A DNA stretch of 24,815 bases from Bacteroidota bacterium (GCA_013288465.1 JABDBT010000027.1:1-24815); one strand, 5' to 3'; numbered from the stretch's first letter, positions 1-8,709 are shown. Made by a program: numbers and translations. The notes: generated from the letters alone by a model not told the origin.

Positions 1-55
1 AAGAATATTTTAATAAAGGTTTCTTATAATGTATTGCTTAAGTTATTTTAGCACA

Positions 56-367
56 ATGGAACAACAAAATGAAAACCAGCTAAATATTGAACTTTCTGAA
101 GAAATTGCAGAAGGTATATACTCAAACCTTGCCATAATCACCCACTCAAGTTCAGAATTTGTGCTTGATTTTATCCGTGTTATGCCCGGCGTACCTAAGG
201 CTAAAGTAAAGGCAAGAATTGTTTTAACCCCCGAACATGCCAAACGGCTACTTACTGCATTGGAGGATAATCTCGAAAAATTTGAAAACGCAAATGGCCG
301 CATAAAAATTCAGCAGGACCCATCTGGTTTCCCAATGAACTTTGGCGGCACTATGGGGCAGGCTTAA
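56..367 (+). CDS. DUF3467 domain protein
   Basis: A small acidic soluble protein of 103 residues if translated from the ATG at 56; an in-frame ATG at 29 would add nine residues (MYCLSYFST). I prefer 56 because the protein then opens with MEQQNENQLNIELSEE, the usual kind of start for DUF3467 proteins, and the extra residues look like translated leader. Family-like parts include an N-terminal strand ending in AEGIYSNLAIITHSSSEFVL, then a DFIRVMPG segment and a basic stretch leading to VLTPEHAKRLLTALEDNL. The C-terminus is a short Gly/Pro-rich tail. There is no signal peptide or membrane segment. The molecular function of DUF3467 is unknown to me. In Bacteroidota it is often encoded just after rpoB and rpoC, so the region upstream of this window may hold rpoC (inference). 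The 69-bp gap to the next gene shows no clear terminator. Confidence 0.85.
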   Translation: MEQQNENQLNIELSEEIAEGIYSNLAIITHSSSEFVLDFIRVMPGVPKAKVKARIVLTPEHAKRLLTALEDNLEKFENANGRIKIQQDPSGFPMNFGGTMGQA

Positions 368-436
368 ATATTATAAGTTTATTACCTTGCATTATTCAGT
401 AACGGTGCTTTAGCATATTTTCTACAGTGTTTTCAA

Positions 437-1723
437 ATGCACAACCCAATAAAAAGAGGTATAAATATAAATTTAGAAGCCCTGCGGGGCTTTGCAGCTC
501 TGTTTGTAGTGCTTGGCCATGTATTGGCGTTAAATCAGTTTTTTGACGCGCAATATTTACCTACAATTACAGTTGTATTTGCCCCTTCACCGCATTTACC
601 CCTATTAGTTTTTTTTGTTTTATCGGGGTATGTTATTACGGCAAGCAACCCGGAGCTTTCTACCGGTCACAAAGTTTTAACTTATATTAAAAAACGGATT
701 TTAAGAATATATCCTATTTATTTTGTAGCCATGCTTATTACATTGCTAATTGCAGGGTTTCATTATCCGGTATATGCTATCATCGCAAATTTTGCCATGT
801 TACAGGTGTTGCTTGTGCCTCAATTTTTTGAAAATGGCCCGGCGTGGTCATTGCACTTTGAAGCATTGTATTACTTGTTGTATATTCCGGTTTCGTTTTT
901 TAGGTTAAATACACTGGCCATTTTTTTTATATCAGCTTTCATCGCTGTAGGTAACTATTATTTTTATCCTAATATTTATACGCCATTAATATCGTCTTAT
1001 TTATTTGGCTTTACCTTTTGGATAGGAGGGGCCTGTATAGCTAAATACTTATCAAATACGCACCAAAACGTCCCTTATAATGTTTTACTTAGTGTGCTGT
1101 TTTTTTTACTGGCTATCGATCAACTGGTTCAAAAATCAGGGTTCCCCCAATTAATTGACAAGATCAACTACGGTATTTTTCATTATCATTTATTGTATCC
1201 CAATGTTGAGGGCAGTAAAATAGTATTGTCCTATACCGACTTAGCATTTTTGCCTTATTGCCTTTATTTTGTTCTTATATTTTCGGGAAGGAAATTTAAA
1301 TATGAAAAAGTATTTTTTTCTATACTTCAATTGCCCATTATATATGCACTAATAGTAACCGCAACCGAAACACGTCACCTGCACTTGCTTTCATTTATGG
1401 TGCCCGTTGCGTATTACATTATAAGTTTGACGCTTCTATTTGTCAATTCGCGCTTTATAAATAAAACCGGGCAAATAGTAATAAAATTTGGCGCATGGCT
1501 GGGTGGTATATCCTATGCAATGTATATTATTCATGCTCCTATAATTTTTGCACTAGGTAAAATTAATTTCTTTGATAATCATATTTTGTCGTACATAACG
1601 CGGTTTGTACTTTTAATAGTACTTGTTTTAGGATTGAGTTATGTACTCGAAAAGATATTTCAACCTTACATGAAAAAACTTTTTGCAACTAAAAATTCAC
1701 CCAATGCCCACATTAATGTTTAA
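437..1723 (+). CDS. Acyltransferase family 3 (OafA/YrhL-like) membrane protein
   Basis: A 428-residue polytopic inner-membrane protein of the acyltransferase-3 family, which transfers acyl groups (commonly acetyl) to glycans. Near the N-terminus, LEALRGFAALFVVLGH carries the family's R-x10-H pair as Arg17 and His28. FVLSGYVIT follows, and WSLHFEALYYLLY near residue 140 matches the conserved W-S-L-x-x-E region. About ten hydrophobic helices fill the rest, and the C-terminus is basic and cytoplasmic-looking. The length fits an acyltransferase-3 domain with no fused SGNH domain. It precedes the export genes on the same strand, so O-acylation of the exported glycan is a reasonable inference; the acyl donor and target sugar cannot be read from sequence. 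The coding sequence is very AT-rich to the eye compared with the nuo genes downstream. The ATG at 437 lies at the start of the conserved domain. Confidence 0.88.
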   Translation: MHNPIKRGININLEALRGFAALFVVLGHVLALNQFFDAQYLPTITVVFAPSPHLPLLVFFVLSGYVITASNPELSTGHKVLTYIKKRILRIYPIYFVAMLITLLIAGFHYPVYAIIANFAMLQVLLVPQFFENGPAWSLHFEALYYLLYIPVSFFRLNTLAIFFISAFIAVGNYYFYPNIYTPLISSYLFGFTFWIGGACIAKYLSNTHQNVPYNVLLSVLFFLLAIDQLVQKSGFPQLIDKINYGIFHYHLLYPNVEGSKIVLSYTDLAFLPYCLYFVLIFSGRKFKYEKVFFSILQLPIIYALIVTATETRHLHLLSFMVPVAYYIISLTLLFVNSRFINKTGQIVIKFGAWLGGISYAMYIIHAPIIFALGKINFFDNHILSYITRFVLLIVLVLGLSYVLEKIFQPYMKKLFATKNSPNAHINV

Positions 1724-1893
1724 TTTATGATGTGCGGCAGGCAACACAATTGCATTTGTTAAAAATCAATAAACAGCATATTGATATATACATGCCTGGC
1801 TGCTAAAGCAGGTTATAATGACCGTGTGTTAGAATCACGATAAGAAATATTGGCTTGCAGCTAAATAACATTCAATTTATTGCGCAATAATTT

Positions 1894-1901
1894 TAAATTT
1901 G
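1894..1901 (+). promoter_or_regulatory. Candidate Bacteroidota -7 box upstream of the export operon
   Basis: TAAATTTG fits the Bacteroidota -7 consensus TAnnTTTG and lies 31 nt before the wza-like start codon, implying a leader of roughly 25 nt. It sits in a 209-bp gap, one of the larger gaps of the glycan locus. A properly spaced TTG -33 element is not obvious: the nearest TTG triplets are too close (1880) or too far (1855). A single 8-nt match in AT-rich DNA can occur by chance, so this is tentative. I see no other convincing element in the gap 1724-1932. Confidence 0.35.
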
Positions 1902-1932
1902 CAAACAAACCTGTTAACGAGGCAATGCTTAT

Positions 1933-2706
1933 ATGAAAAAAACTTTTTTTTGCCTGTGCACAATAATTTTAGGATTTATTTTGATAAGCAGCTTAAATTC
2001 ATGTGTAAGCACAAAAGATCTGACTTATTTTAATAATGTAACTAAGGATACCACCGAGAAAATACAGTTACAAGCATTAGAAACTATAATAAGCAAAAAT
2101 GATATTTTGCAGATTAATTTTTCAACTCTTGATCCGGCTACCACTACAATTTTAAATGCAGCAAATTCCATAGGTTCGTCCGGTGCAACAAATGGTTATT
2201 TGGTGGATGAAGCCGGAATTATTAAATTACCACTTATAGGTGCATTAAAAGCAGAAGGATTCACCAAGCGTCAGCTTGCCAGTACTATAACCGAAGAATT
2301 GCTGTCAAAGAAACTTGCGTTGGACCCGATTGTTACAGTTCGCATTGTTAACTATAAGGTAACCATCCTTGGTGAAGTAAACCACCCGGGTGTAATACCT
2401 GTGCCGAATGAAAGGATTACCCTGCCCGAAGCTATAGGAGAAGCGGGCGACCTAACGATTTATGGAAAGCGGAACAATGTTTTATTGATAAGGGAAGTTG
2501 ACGGGAAAAGGATATATAAACGCTTCAGCCTAAACAATGATCAACTTTTCAATAAAGATATTTATAACCTGCAAAATCAGGATATTATTTACGTTGAACC
2601 CAATAAAGCAAGAGCAAGCGCCTCTGATATCACTACGCAGCTTTTACCTGTTGGCATAAGCATAGTATCGCTTTTGCTTATTATTTACAGTCAATTTAAA
2701 CATTAA
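1933..2706 (+). CDS. Polysaccharide export outer-membrane lipoprotein (Wza-like)
   Basis: A 257-residue periplasmic/outer-membrane export protein of the Poly_export/SLBB family, the exit channel for capsule or exopolysaccharide. The N-terminus is a lipoprotein signal: KK, a hydrophobic core, then LNSC with Cys24 as the predicted lipidated residue. The domain that follows (ISKNDILQINFSTLD, then VDEAGIIKLPLIGALK) is the polysaccharide export domain. An SLBB-type segment follows (VTILGEVNHPGVIPVPNER and ITLPEAIGEAGDLTIYGKR). The last 25 residues hold one hydrophobic helix (LLPVGISIVSLLLIIYS), as expected for the shorter Bacteroidota Wza forms, which are smaller than the E. coli protein of about 380 residues. 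The wzc-like gene follows after 15 bp, so the two are almost certainly co-transcribed. The ATG at 1933 gives a standard signal peptide. Confidence 0.93.
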   Translation: MKKTFFCLCTIILGFILISSLNSCVSTKDLTYFNNVTKDTTEKIQLQALETIISKNDILQINFSTLDPATTTILNAANSIGSSGATNGYLVDEAGIIKLPLIGALKAEGFTKRQLASTITEELLSKKLALDPIVTVRIVNYKVTILGEVNHPGVIPVPNERITLPEAIGEAGDLTIYGKRNNVLLIREVDGKRIYKRFSLNNDQLFNKDIYNLQNQDIIYVEPNKARASASDITTQLLPVGISIVSLLLIIYSQFKH

Positions 2707-2721
2707 TATTTTCATTCATTA

Positions 2722-5163
2722 ATGAAAAGTACCGACCAAAGAAATAACGTTCCTGACATTTTTGAAAAGTCATCGCCCCAAAATACGATAAGATCCGTTG
2801 CTTTTCGTTATTTGCCTTTTTGGCCGGTATTTGTTATCACCACTATTATTTCGTTGAGCGTAAGCTATTTTTATTTGCACAAACAAACTCCTATTTATGA
2901 GGCAAATGCAGAAATCTTGCTTAAAGATCAAAACAGTGGAAGCTCAAATGCTATAGTGATGGAGGCACTGGGAGTTACAGCCTCATCAAAAAAGGTAGAA
3001 AATGAAATTGAGGTATTAAAATCGCGTACCTTATTACAACAATTAGTTAGAGAAATGGGCCTTTATACCCAGGTATATAGTAAAGGGAAATTTAGGGACC
3101 CTTTAATATATCCAACTATGGTTAAGTTTATAGCCATGTACCCCGATTCGTTGCGAAATTCAGGCAATATCCCCATTTCTTTTAAATACGTATCTACTGA
3201 AAATAGTATCGAGCTTGATGGTAAAAAATATCCGTTAGGTACGCCGGTAAATACGCCTTATGGTAAATTTACTATCTTGATAAGTAAAGAAAATATACCA
3301 CTTTCGGCATTCGTAAAAGGCGATTACTATTTGCAAATACGAGATGTTAAAAGCGCCGCTGGCAATTTATTAGGAGAGTTATCAGTTTCTTCCGGAGCAA
3401 AGGAGTCTTCTTTAATTAATTTAAAGCTGGATGATCCTGCCCCATACCGTGCTGAAGAAATATTGAATAACCTGATCGAAGCCTATAACAAAGCCGGCGT
3501 TGACGATAAAAATTTAACAACAGCCAATACGCTAAACTTTATTGATGATCGTCTGGTACTGGTTGCTAAAGATCTATCTACCGTTGAAAATGATCAACAG
3601 GAATATCGGACCAAAGAGGGGGTAGTAAATTTGACGGAACAGGGCACCGCGTTTCTCAATAATGTACAACATAATGACGAAAGCATATCTCAGATCCAAA
3701 TTCAGCTGGATGTTTTAGACGAGATTGAAAAATATATTGTTAAAAAAAATGGGGTTAAAGGCTCCGCGCCCTCTACATTGGGGATAACAGATCCATTGTT
3801 AAATCAACTATTTGAAAAGTTAAATACAAGCGAATTGGAGTTGGATAAGCAAAGTCAAACTTCGGGCGAAAACTCTACAACTATTCAAACCTCAAAAAAC
3901 CAGGTTAATCAAATTAAGTCAAGTATTTTAGAGAATATCCATACGCAAAGGCAAAATTTGCTCACTACAAAAAACAGGTTGCAGGGCGAGCTTGATAAAA
4001 ATTCATACTTGTTAAAAAATGTTCCCCAAAAAGAACGCCAGTTGTTAGAGATAACCCGCCAACAAGCTATAAAAAATAGTATATATACCTATTTACTTCA
4101 AAAAAAGGAAGAAGCCGCTTTATCCAAGGCCTCGGCAGTTGCAGATAGCCGCGTTGTTAATTATGCAGAAAGTACTTCATATCCCATTAAACCTATTGCA
4201 TTAAATATATACTTAATTGGATTATTTATGGGGGTTTTTGCCGGCGTGGCTTTTGTTTTGATAAGGGAGCAATTTAACCAGGAGGTGCTTTTCCGCTCGG
4301 ATATTGAAAGAGCGACGAATGCCCCAATACTTGCAGAAATTATGCATGATGAAAGCAGCGAAGCTTTAGTTATAAAAGATGGAAAACGGACCATTATTGC
4401 CGAGCAATTAAGGGCGCTGCGTACTTCGTTGAGTTACATAGGCATACATGGTGATAAAAAAACCTTATTGGTAACATCATCCATTTCGGGCGAAGGAAAA
4501 AGCTTCATGGGCTTAAATTTGGCTGTAAGTTTAGCGTTAACCGGTAAAAAGGTGGTATTGCTTGAATTTGATTTGCGCAAACCCAAAATAAGTAAAATGA
4601 TGAATATTGCCCAGGAACCGGGTATTAGTAATTACCTGGCCGGCCTTGCACCAATTGAAAAAATTACGGTATCAATGGAGAGCAACAATATACCGGGGCT
4701 TTTTATACTCCCTGCCGGAAATATACCTCCTAACCCAACCGAACTAATGTTAAATGGCCGGCTTGATGTTTTAATGGATAAGCTGAAGAATGATTATGAC
4801 TATGTTTTAATTGATTCGCCGCCAATTGGTTTAGTAACTGATGCTAAAATATTGAATAAATACATAGATGCCTGTTTATATATGGTGCGCCATAAATATA
4901 CACCTAAGTTTTATCTTAATTTAATTGAACAACTGTATGCCAACAGAGAAATGAATAATGTAAACATTATTTTTAATGGCATTAAAGCAAGAGGTATTTT
5001 GGGTACTTACGGTGGGGCATACGGAGCCAATTATGGCTATGGCTACGGTTACGGTTATGGCGGAGGATATGGTTACGGATATACTCAGGATGAGAAAGAG
5101 GAAAAACAAGCTTTAAAACAAAAAACAACCAAGGCCACTAAAAAAATATTTGGAAGCAAATAA
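2722..5163 (+). CDS. Wzc-type polysaccharide copolymerase / tyrosine autokinase
   Basis: An 813-residue inner-membrane protein that controls glycan chain length and export and carries a cytoplasmic BY-kinase domain. The first membrane helix is near residues 33-52, a long periplasmic Wzz/GNVR region with coiled-coil character follows (about 55-490), and the second helix is near 494-513. The kinase domain has Walker A SGEGKS (Lys593), Walker A' LLEFDLRKP (614-621, with Glu where many BY-kinases have Ile-Asp), and Walker B VLIDSPP (Asp698). The C-terminus is a tyrosine cluster: ten Tyr between residues 763 and 787, mostly alternating with Gly, followed by an acidic-basic tail. In this family such Tyr residues are autophosphorylated, and cycling of phosphorylation regulates oligomerisation and export. 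It lies 15 bp after the wza-like gene. Its presence together with an ABC exporter is noteworthy because Wzc is classically tied to the Wzx/Wzy route. Confidence 0.95.
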   Translation: MKSTDQRNNVPDIFEKSSPQNTIRSVAFRYLPFWPVFVITTIISLSVSYFYLHKQTPIYEANAEILLKDQNSGSSNAIVMEALGVTASSKKVENEIEVLKSRTLLQQLVREMGLYTQVYSKGKFRDPLIYPTMVKFIAMYPDSLRNSGNIPISFKYVSTENSIELDGKKYPLGTPVNTPYGKFTILISKENIPLSAFVKGDYYLQIRDVKSAAGNLLGELSVSSGAKESSLINLKLDDPAPYRAEEILNNLIEAYNKAGVDDKNLTTANTLNFIDDRLVLVAKDLSTVENDQQEYRTKEGVVNLTEQGTAFLNNVQHNDESISQIQIQLDVLDEIEKYIVKKNGVKGSAPSTLGITDPLLNQLFEKLNTSELELDKQSQTSGENSTTIQTSKNQVNQIKSSILENIHTQRQNLLTTKNRLQGELDKNSYLLKNVPQKERQLLEITRQQAIKNSIYTYLLQKKEEAALSKASAVADSRVVNYAESTSYPIKPIALNIYLIGLFMGVFAGVAFVLIREQFNQEVLFRSDIERATNAPILAEIMHDESSEALVIKDGKRTIIAEQLRALRTSLSYIGIHGDKKTLLVTSSISGEGKSFMGLNLAVSLALTGKKVVLLEFDLRKPKISKMMNIAQEPGISNYLAGLAPIEKITVSMESNNIPGLFILPAGNIPPNPTELMLNGRLDVLMDKLKNDYDYVLIDSPPIGLVTDAKILNKYIDACLYMVRHKYTPKFYLNLIEQLYANREMNNVNIIFNGIKARGILGTYGGAYGANYGYGYGYGYGGGYGYGYTQDEKEEKQALKQKTTKATKKIFGSK

Positions 5164-5175
5164 AGCTTAATACTA

Positions 5176-5211
5176 AATTGTGGCCATGCTGCTTGAGCAT
5201 AGAGCACAATT
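5176..5211 (+). other. Imperfect hairpin between the wzc-like and wzm-like genes
   Basis: In the 63-bp gap, AATTGTG (5176-5182) pairs with CACAATT (5205-5211), and inside it ATGCT (5186-5190) pairs with AGCAT (5196-5200) around the loop GCTTG. The two stems are separated by a small internal loop. No T-run follows, so it is not a classical intrinsic terminator. It could be an mRNA processing or attenuation structure that uncouples wza-wzc from wzm-wzt expression; this is inference. Confidence 0.4.
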
Positions 5212-5226
5212 AACGCACAAAATAAT

Positions 5227-6087
5227 ATGGCAGTTGAAAGCTCACCCGAGTACTGGGACCTGGAAATTAAACCACAGAGTAGTGTTTTTAACCTGCATTT
5301 AAAAGATGTTTGGGCTTATCGCGATTTACTGTGGCTGTTAGTTAGGCGTGATTTTGTTTCTTTTTATAAGCAAACAATATTTGGCCCATTATGGTTTTTT
5401 ATACAGCCTATTTTTACCACCATTACTTTCACTTTTATTTTTGGCAACCTGGCTAAAATTAGCACCGATTTGGCGCCCGCCCCAATTTTTTATATGGCAG
5501 GTACAGTTGCGTGGAATTATTTTGCCGACAGCCTTAATAAAACCTCCACAGTTTTTAGGGACAATGCAAGCATATTCGGTAAGGTTTATTTCCCGCGGTT
5601 AATAATGCCCTTAAGCATCGTATTTTCAAACCTGGTTAAATTTGGGATACAGTTCATCTTATTTATAATACTCCTCCTATATTATCTTTTTGAAGGAGAT
5701 AAGGTTGAGCCTAACTGGTATATTTTATTGTTCCCGGTCATTATGTTGTTAATGGCCATTTTAGGCCTCGGACTTGGATTAATAATTACGGGCCTCACCA
5801 CCAAATATCGTGATTTAACTTTTGTAGTTAGTTTTGGTGTTCAGCTATTAATGTATGCTACTCCTGTAATTTACCCACTTTCGGCGGCCCCGGCAAAATA
5901 TCGCAGTATAATTGCCCTTAATCCTATGAGTGGTTTAATTGAAACTTTTAGATATGGCTTTTTGGGTGGTAACGGTCATTTTTACCTTGGCGCTTTTGTT
6001 TATAGTATAGTTGCCAGCCTGGTGGTTTTTTTGGTTGGGTTAATAGTTTTTAATAATGTGGAGAAAAACTTTGTTGATACGGTTTAA
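5227..6087 (+). CDS. ABC-2 type polysaccharide exporter permease (Wzm-like)
   Basis: A 286-residue inner-membrane permease of the ABC-2 family. The cytoplasmic N-terminus leads into WAYRDLLWLLVRRDFVSFYK, a typical Wzm/TagG amphipathic entry, followed by FGPLWFFIQPIFTTITFTFI and about six membrane helices. The segment LTTKYRDLTFVVSFGVQLLM followed by ATPVIYPLS is a hallmark of polysaccharide/teichoic-acid exporters, and ALNPMSGLIETFRYGFLG is the conserved late motif. The length is usual for the family (about 260-290). The ATPase partner begins 29 bp downstream, so these form one transporter that flips lipid-linked glycan across the inner membrane. The start at 5227 gives a soluble acidic N-terminus (MAVESSPEYWDLE), as is common in homologues. 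Confidence 0.94.
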   Translation: MAVESSPEYWDLEIKPQSSVFNLHLKDVWAYRDLLWLLVRRDFVSFYKQTIFGPLWFFIQPIFTTITFTFIFGNLAKISTDLAPAPIFYMAGTVAWNYFADSLNKTSTVFRDNASIFGKVYFPRLIMPLSIVFSNLVKFGIQFILFIILLLYYLFEGDKVEPNWYILLFPVIMLLMAILGLGLGLIITGLTTKYRDLTFVVSFGVQLLMYATPVIYPLSAAPAKYRSIIALNPMSGLIETFRYGFLGGNGHFYLGAFVYSIVASLVVFLVGLIVFNNVEKNFVDTV

Positions 6088-6116
6088 GTGTTATTTATTA
6101 AAGCAGACTAATAAAC

Positions 6117-7382
6117 ATGAGTGATATTGCCATCAAAGTTGAAAATTTATCTAAAGCATATCAATTAGGTGATTTTAGTACCGGCACATTAAGTCGTGAT
6201 ATTGAGCGGTGGTGGGCATTAATGCGAGGGAAGAATGATCCTTTTTTGGCCATTGGGGAAGCCAATGACCGAACCTCAAAAGGGATAAGCGATATTGTAT
6301 GGAGTTTAAAAGACATTAACTTTGAAGTTAACCAGGGTGACGCTATTGGTATTATTGGCCGTAATGGTGCAGGGAAAAGCACATTGTTGAAAATATTAAG
6401 CCGAATTACCTCTCCCACAACAGGCAATATTAAAATAAAAGGCCGTATTGCAAGCTTATTGGAAGTTGGTACAGGCTTTCATCCCGAATTAACCGGGGGC
6501 GAAAATATTTATTTAAATGGCGCCATAATGGGCATGACCAAACGCGAGATCAAAAAGAAATTTGATGAAGTTGTTGATTTTGCAGGCGTAGAAAGATATA
6601 TTGATACCCCGGTTAAGCGCTATTCGTCAGGGATGTATGTTAGACTGGCATTTGCAGTAGCAGCGCATTTAGAATCTGAAATTTTAATTGTTGACGAGGT
6701 ATTAGCTGTTGGCGATGCCGAGTTTCAAAAAAAATGCCTGGGAAAAATGAATGATGTGAGTAAAAGAGAGGGCCGGACCGTGTTATTTGTAAGCCATAAC
6801 ATGGGGACCGTGGCGCAACTATGTACTAAGACAATTTTATTACAACAGGGTAACGTCATCAAGAATGATTATACCCGCAAGGTTATTGATTATTATTTAA
6901 AACAATCAAGAGAAAACCATGAGGGGTATATAGCCGAAGATACAAGCAAAGATATGGCCATTGCTGAGGTATATACCCAAAACGAAAAAGGCGAAAAAAT
7001 AACCACTTTTACGCACTTGCAAAAAATTGAAATAGTTATTAAACTACAGGTTAACAGGTGGATTAAAAATGCTGATTTGCGGTTAGTGCTCAGAGATTTA
7101 CATGGTAAAGCTATTTTTACATCTGATGTAGCGTTAGAAGAAGGGAAATATAATTCAAAAAAGTACATTAGTGCAGTAGCAGAAATACCCGAACATTTTT
7201 TGAGGCCCGGCGCGTTTACTTTTACAGTTGCCACATTGGTTCATAACCAATATGTAATAAGTTTATTAGAAGATATTATAACTATGGATATAGCAGACGG
7301 CGGTTCAAGATATGCAGGTACGGAAGGATTGGATTACGGCTATATTTTTTTTGAGCCAAAGTGGGATGTAAGTAGTATATAA
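6117..7382 (+). CDS. ABC exporter ATPase with C-terminal glycan-recognition domain (Wzt-like)
   Basis: A 421-residue ATPase partner of the preceding permease. Visible motifs are Walker A GRNGAGKST (81-89, Lys87), signature YSSGM (169-173), Walker B ILIVDE (189-194, catalytic Glu194) and the switch His227 in FVSHN. The roughly 40-residue insertion between the first strand and Walker A is typical of Wzt/TagH proteins. After residue 260 comes an additional domain of about 160 residues, mainly beta by appearance, ending in YGYIFFEPKWDV. In the well-studied E. coli O8/O9a systems the Wzt C-terminal domain binds the non-reducing-end cap (methyl or phospho-methyl) of the finished chain, so a similar recognition role is plausible here. 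All catalytic motifs are intact. Two methyltransferase genes follow immediately, which supports but does not prove export of a methylated polymer. Confidence 0.94.
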   Translation: MSDIAIKVENLSKAYQLGDFSTGTLSRDIERWWALMRGKNDPFLAIGEANDRTSKGISDIVWSLKDINFEVNQGDAIGIIGRNGAGKSTLLKILSRITSPTTGNIKIKGRIASLLEVGTGFHPELTGGENIYLNGAIMGMTKREIKKKFDEVVDFAGVERYIDTPVKRYSSGMYVRLAFAVAAHLESEILIVDEVLAVGDAEFQKKCLGKMNDVSKREGRTVLFVSHNMGTVAQLCTKTILLQQGNVIKNDYTRKVIDYYLKQSRENHEGYIAEDTSKDMAIAEVYTQNEKGEKITTFTHLQKIEIVIKLQVNRWIKNADLRLVLRDLHGKAIFTSDVALEEGKYNSKKYISAVAEIPEHFLRPGAFTFTVATLVHNQYVISLLEDIITMDIADGGSRYAGTEGLDYGYIFFEPKWDVSSI

Positions 7383-7462
7383 TCAGGATTTATCATATAA
7401 TTATATAAAATAAGTTCTTTTGACGATATTGAAAGATCTCGAAAGAAAAATAACGATGCAGT

Positions 7463-8692
7463 ATGTACACAGAGATAAAAAAGTGCAGGGTTAGCAATAG
7501 TACAAATCTTATTACTGTTTTATCACTTGGGGAGCAATACTTAACAGGTGTTTTCCCTAAATCAGTTGATGAAAATATTACAAAAGGCCCTTTAGACCTG
7601 GTGTGGTGCCCTGATAGCGGGTTATTACAAATGAAACAATCATACAGTTTGGATGAGATGTATGGCGATAATTATGGTTACCGTTCGGGTTTAAACGCGT
7701 CAATGGTATCGCATTTAACTAATAAAATAAAAACACTTGAAAGGTTGGTTAAGTTATCTGATGCCGACCTGGTAATTGATATTGGCAGTAATGATGCCAC
7801 GTCGCTAAAGGCATATACCGGTAATTTCAGAAAAGTTGGCATTGACCCCACTGGTTTGAAATTTGCAGCATATTACACGGATAATATTAAGCTGATACCC
7901 GAATTTTTTTCGGCTAAATCTTTCCGCACAGCTTTTCCAAATGAAAAAGCTAAGATCATAACTTCCATTGCCATGTTTTATGACCTGGAAAACCCGGTGG
8001 CTTTTGTGAAAGATATAGCAGAAGTATTGGATGATGAAGGTATATGGCATTTTGAACAAAGCTACATGCCATCAATGCTGCGTACAAATTCGTACGATAC
8101 GATTTGCCACGAACATTTGGAATTTTATTCATTTAAAGTGGTGAAAAACCTGCTCGAAAGCTGTAGTATGAGCGTGGTTGACGTCCAGATGAATGCCATT
8201 AATGGGGGGAGTTTTGCGGTTACGGCTTGTAAAAAAAACGCATCCTACAAACGAAACAATGCAGTTATTAACTGGATGCTGCAACAGGAAACTGATATGG
8301 GGCTGGATACCCCAAAACCATACCGCGATTTTGAAGAAAGGGTGTTTAAACATCGCAAAGATTTACTGCAACTGATTGAGGCATTGGTTGAGGATGGCAA
8401 AACCATAATTGGGTACGGTGCTTCGACAAAGGGTAATGTATTGCTTCAGTTTTGCGGGCTAACCACTAAGCATATTCCTTATATAGCAGAAGTTAATGAA
8501 GAAAAATTTGGCTCATTTACACCCGGTACAAATATTCCGATCATTTCTGAGCAGGAAGCCCACGCCCTGAACCCCGACTATTTCCTGGTATTGCCCTGGC
8601 ATTTTAAACATAACATATTGGCTCGCGAAAAAGACTATGCTGAAAGGGGCGGAAAGTTTATTTTTCCGCTTCCGGAAATAGAAATTGTTTAG
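7463..8692 (+). CDS. SAM-dependent methyltransferase, sugar C-methyltransferase family
   Basis: A 409-residue cytoplasmic protein with the three-part layout of NDP-sugar C-methyltransferases (TylC3/TcaB9-like): an N-terminal zinc-binding region, a central Rossmann methyltransferase and a C-terminal domain. The SAM motif I is VIDIGSNDA (104-112). The conserved segment CHEHLEFY (215-222) holds His/Glu/Tyr residues which in TcaB9-type enzymes belong to the active site that deprotonates a 4-keto sugar. The C-terminal domain shows IIGYGASTKGNVLLQFCGL and LPWHFKHNI, both family marks. Odd point: the N-terminal zinc region usually has two CxxC pairs, but here it reads CRVS (from Cys8) and CPDS, so the second Cys of each pair is Ser. 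The expected product is a C-methylated sugar nucleotide, although no NDP-sugar synthase is encoded in the window. The gap to wzt is 80 bp. Confidence 0.85.
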   Translation: MYTEIKKCRVSNSTNLITVLSLGEQYLTGVFPKSVDENITKGPLDLVWCPDSGLLQMKQSYSLDEMYGDNYGYRSGLNASMVSHLTNKIKTLERLVKLSDADLVIDIGSNDATSLKAYTGNFRKVGIDPTGLKFAAYYTDNIKLIPEFFSAKSFRTAFPNEKAKIITSIAMFYDLENPVAFVKDIAEVLDDEGIWHFEQSYMPSMLRTNSYDTICHEHLEFYSFKVVKNLLESCSMSVVDVQMNAINGGSFAVTACKKNASYKRNNAVINWMLQQETDMGLDTPKPYRDFEERVFKHRKDLLQLIEALVEDGKTIIGYGASTKGNVLLQFCGLTTKHIPYIAEVNEEKFGSFTPGTNIPIISEQEAHALNPDYFLVLPWHFKHNILAREKDYAERGGKFIFPLPEIEIV

Positions 8693-8709
8693 TTCTATAT
8701 AAATGTAAT

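Noticed and set aside
1801..1832. Small CTGC/GCAG stem in the gap before the export lipoprotein gene as a terminator
   Set aside because: Only four pairs with a four-base loop and no T-run; too weak to call.
4561..4587. Walker A' of Wzc reading LLEFDLR as a defective kinase
   Set aside because: Walker A, Walker B and the Tyr tail are intact, and Glu-Phe-Asp-Leu-Arg variants occur in BY-kinases of this group as I recall, so inactivity is not supported.
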